Below are positions 15,122 through 16,629 of a DNA stretch of 16,629 nucleotides, in pieces. Made by a program: the position numbers and the translations under genes. Positions within the stretch are counted from its first letter, which is position 1. Every line of letters starts with the position of its first letter. Origin of the DNA: Syntrophales bacterium (lineage in GTDB: Bacteria; Desulfobacterota; Syntrophia; Syntrophales; UBA2210); assembly GCA_023230565.1 (NCBI GenBank), contig JALNXD010000057.1:1-16629 (forward strand), given 5' to 3'. The notes below the pieces were generated by a model. It saw only the letters and a list, made by a program, of their open reading frames with translations, ran no database searches and was not told the origin of the DNA.

Positions 15122-15868
15122 ATGGCAAATGAAAACAGGGTAGCCCACAAGAAAGATAAAATCCTCAATGCAGCTTTGCGAATTTTTGCTGCCAAAGGAT
15201 ATCACAATTCGACGATATCCGAAATATGCAAAGAGGCAGGCTATTCCGAAGCCGCGATTTATGAGCATTTTGGATCGAAAGAGGATCTCTTCTTCGCTAT
15301 CCCTGAAAAAAAATCCGAGGAATTGCTGGAGCTTTTAAAGGAAGTAATCCCTCTGATTAAGTCAGTGGAAGAGCGAATGAGAATGTATGTGAGGGCATAT
15401 ATACGCCTCTACCGCTCAAATCCGGATTATTCGGCATTATGTCTACTGCAGCTTGTTTCTTTTAAAAATTTTCATCAGACGAAAGCCTATACGATGATCA
15501 GGAGAGGACGACGTATTTTCCGGGAATGGGTGTCAGAGGGTATCCAGAATGGTACTTTCAGGCAAGATCTTGATCCGCACCTGGTTTCCGCCATTATCTT
15601 CGGTCTTATCGATGCCCTTTTCATCGACTGGCATTTAAAAGGAATGCCAAAAGATCCGGAAATATCTGATATCCTCGATCCAATGATTGATATGATATTC
15701 GATTCTTTGAGAGTAAAAAAGGAAAATGAAAGTAAATACTATCTTATGGTAAATCACATCCCCGAGATCAGCGATTTTTTACAGCACAAAGAAGAAACAG
15801 CGGCACATAGCATTCGAAACGCCCGAAGAAAGAACGCTGGCGGAAGGAAGCTGCCTTCGCAGAAATGA
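15122..15868 (+). CDS. TetR/AcrR-family transcriptional regulator
   Basis: A 248-aa one-component regulator. Residues 14-60 form the TetR N-terminal DNA-binding domain: ILNAALRIFAAKGYHNSTISEICKEAGYSEAAIYEHFGSKEDLF, with the recognition helix around SEAAIYEHF. The C-terminal ligand-sensing part is mostly helical and carries a segment DALFIDWHLKGM similar to TetR regulators of fatty-acid and acyl-CoA metabolism. The protein ends in a basic tail (RNARRKNAGGRK), giving it a length above the usual 190-220 aa. GGAAGGGA at 15108-15115 is 6 nt before the ATG. It lies between the transport/CoA-transferase operon and the SDR gene, so it probably controls one or both, sensing the imported compound or its CoA ester. 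I saw no convincing operator palindrome. Confidence 0.92.
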   Translation: MANENRVAHKKDKILNAALRIFAAKGYHNSTISEICKEAGYSEAAIYEHFGSKEDLFFAIPEKKSEELLELLKEVIPLIKSVEERMRMYVRAYIRLYRSNPDYSALCLLQLVSFKNFHQTKAYTMIRRGRRIFREWVSEGIQNGTFRQDLDPHLVSAIIFGLIDALFIDWHLKGMPKDPEISDILDPMIDMIFDSLRVKKENESKYYLMVNHIPEISDFLQHKEETAAHSIRNARRKNAGGRKLPSQK

Positions 15869-15887
15869 CCTGTCATTACTGTTAATA

Positions 15888-15915
15888 TTGATACGAAATC
15901 CTGTTTTTATCTAAT
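15888..15915 (+). promoter_or_regulatory. Candidate sigma-70 promoter
   Basis: TTGATA (15888-15893) and TCTAAT (15910-15915) each match five of six consensus bases, with a 16-bp spacer. It would give a leader of about 340 nt before the SDR gene. Matches like this occur by chance in AT-rich DNA. Confidence 0.3.
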
Positions 15916-16125
15916 TCGGGATATGAGTTTTGATTGCCGATCAGATTTGTTCCGGGCACCGGCGCTGTTGACCAGTCATTTTCATATTAATGCGATTTTA
16001 TCGATATTAGTATTGACATAATTTTACACTGAGGTAAGTTTCTTCATTATTGACGCGTTACTCGTGAATCAGTCAGTTCGTCTTTATAAATACGGCGCAT
16101 GAATTGTAAAGGAATATGCCCCGGC

Positions 16126-16170
16126 TGCAATGGCTGAAACACCTGCCTTGCAAGTTGATTGCAGTGGCTG
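16126..16170 (+). repeat. Imperfect direct repeat with central palindrome upstream of the SDR gene
   Basis: TGCAATGGCTG (16126-16136) recurs as TGCAGTGGCTG (16160-16170), 34 bp apart and with one mismatch. CTTGCAAG (16147-16154), a perfect 8-bp palindrome, lies between them. This could be a regulator binding region, or chance. Confidence 0.3.
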
Positions 16171-16260
16171 CAGTTTTTACAAACACACAAATAAATGATA
16201 TATAAATGTAAATAGCAAGCACAGAATTTAACCATTTATAACGAAAGCAGGTGGCGAGAT

Positions 16261-16629
16261 ATGAAATTGGCCGGAAAGGTTGCTATGGTAACGGGTGCGG
16301 GCCGTGGTATTGGGAGAGCTATTGCGCTAAAATTATCCGAAGAAGGCGCGGAACTCGTTATTAACGATCTGGAGAAGTCCCCTGCGGAAAACGTTGCCAG
16401 TAAAATAGAACAGTCCGGAAAAATTGCAATTCCTGTCGCAGCTGATATATCAAGCGGGCACGAAGTATCACGATTATTCGGGCAGGCAATCGAACGTTTT
16501 GGGCACCTCGACATTCTCATTAATAATGCCGGTGTCAGAAAAGATGCCTTTTTTCACGAAATGTCGGAAAAAGAGTGGGACCAGGTAGTAAATACCGTAT
16601 TAAAAGGAAGTTTCAACTGTTGCCAGGCA
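16261..16629 (+). CDS. Short-chain dehydrogenase/reductase (SDR), partial at the window end
   Basis: The first 123 codons of a classical SDR, open to the end of the window. The Rossmann cofactor motif TGAGRGIG is at residues 11-18, an acidic residue D36 follows the second strand (VINDL), and D62 in AADIS is the adenine-contact Asp. The structural motif NNAG is at 88-91. The catalytic Ser, Tyr and Lys would lie beyond the window. The D36 context suggests NAD(H) rather than NADP(H), but this is a weak inference. The ATG at 16261 follows AGGTGG (16249-16254) by 6 nt. It resembles FabG-like 3-oxoacyl reductases and 3-hydroxyacyl-CoA dehydrogenases, which would suit acyl-CoA breakdown next to the CoA-transferase operon. 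The 392-bp gap suggests its own promoter. Confidence 0.92.
   Translation, partial: MKLAGKVAMVTGAGRGIGRAIALKLSEEGAELVINDLEKSPAENVASKIEQSGKIAIPVAADISSGHEVSRLFGQAIERFGHLDILINNAGVRKDAFFHEMSEKEWDQVVNTVLKGSFNCCQA

Larger units (their letters stand above)
15869..16260 (+). other. 392-bp intergenic region between the TetR and SDR genes
   Basis: An AT-rich non-coding stretch. It holds one promoter-like pair (15888-15915), an imperfect 11-bp direct repeat TGCAATGGCTG/TGCAGTGGCTG (16126-16136 and 16160-16170), and the palindrome CTTGCAAG (16147-16154) between the repeats. Only a weak opposite-strand frame is present, which I do not support as a gene. There is no tRNA, no terminator with a T-run and no transposon end. 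The length and repeats suggest a regulated upstream region for the SDR gene. Confidence 0.5.

Noticed and set aside
16013..16040. TTGACA (16013-16018) as the -35 box of an SDR promoter
   Set aside because: The -35 is perfect, but the best -10 at proper spacing (TAAGTT) matches only three of six bases. I kept the 15888-15915 pair as the better, still weak, candidate.
16047..16235. A 62-codon minus-strand frame with several Cys residues in the gap before the SDR gene
   Set aside because: It has no supporting ribosome binding site and low-complexity, AT-driven codons, and it overlaps the direct-repeat region. Cys pairs alone do not support a gene.

Overview
The window is a forward-strand catabolic or uptake locus from a mid-GC bacterium. 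It has strong AAGGAGG-type ribosome binding sites, tight gene overlaps, and a branched-chain-amino-acid-type (Liv/HAAT) ABC transporter linked to class III (CaiB/BaiF) CoA-transferases, a nitronate-monooxygenase-family flavoprotein, a TetR regulator and a short-chain dehydrogenase. This gene mix is typical of anaerobic acid- and aromatic-degrading Desulfobacterota ('deltaproteobacteria'). That placement is an inference from gene content; no taxonomic marker gene is present.

Layout. Positions 1-7387 hold five tandem paralogous genes for periplasmic substrate-binding proteins of about 450 aa, in units of roughly 1.5 kb. The first is broken by a single-base frameshift in an A4 run at 798-801. 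The other four are intact, each with its own signal peptide and Shine-Dalgarno sequence. Gaps of about 100-290 bp separate the units, and each gap carries an inverted repeat able to form an RNA hairpin, none followed by a clear U-tract. From 7681 to 11050 there is one complete membrane and ATPase set (livH, livM, livG, livF), closely packed or overlapping. Next come two CaiB/BaiF CoA-transferase genes (11054-13746), the first 3 nt after livF and the second overlapping the first by ATGA. A nitronate-monooxygenase-like gene (13805-14917) follows and ends at a 17-bp hairpin. A TetR-family regulator lies at 15122-15868. A 392-bp gap then precedes the first 123 codons of an SDR oxidoreductase, which runs off the window.

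How it may work together. The four or five receptors probably feed one LivHMGF channel, which would widen or tune its substrate range. The compactness of livHMGF and the two CaiB genes suggests that the imported molecule is a carboxylic acid made into a CoA thioester directly after uptake. The two CaiB-like proteins look like a heteromeric pair: the first has an Asp (D191) at the expected catalytic position, and the second seems to lack it. LivG has a degenerate ABC signature motif, which fits an asymmetric LivF/LivG ATPase pair. The substrate cannot be read from sequence alone.

No tRNA, rRNA, CRISPR array, insertion sequence or phage gene was seen.
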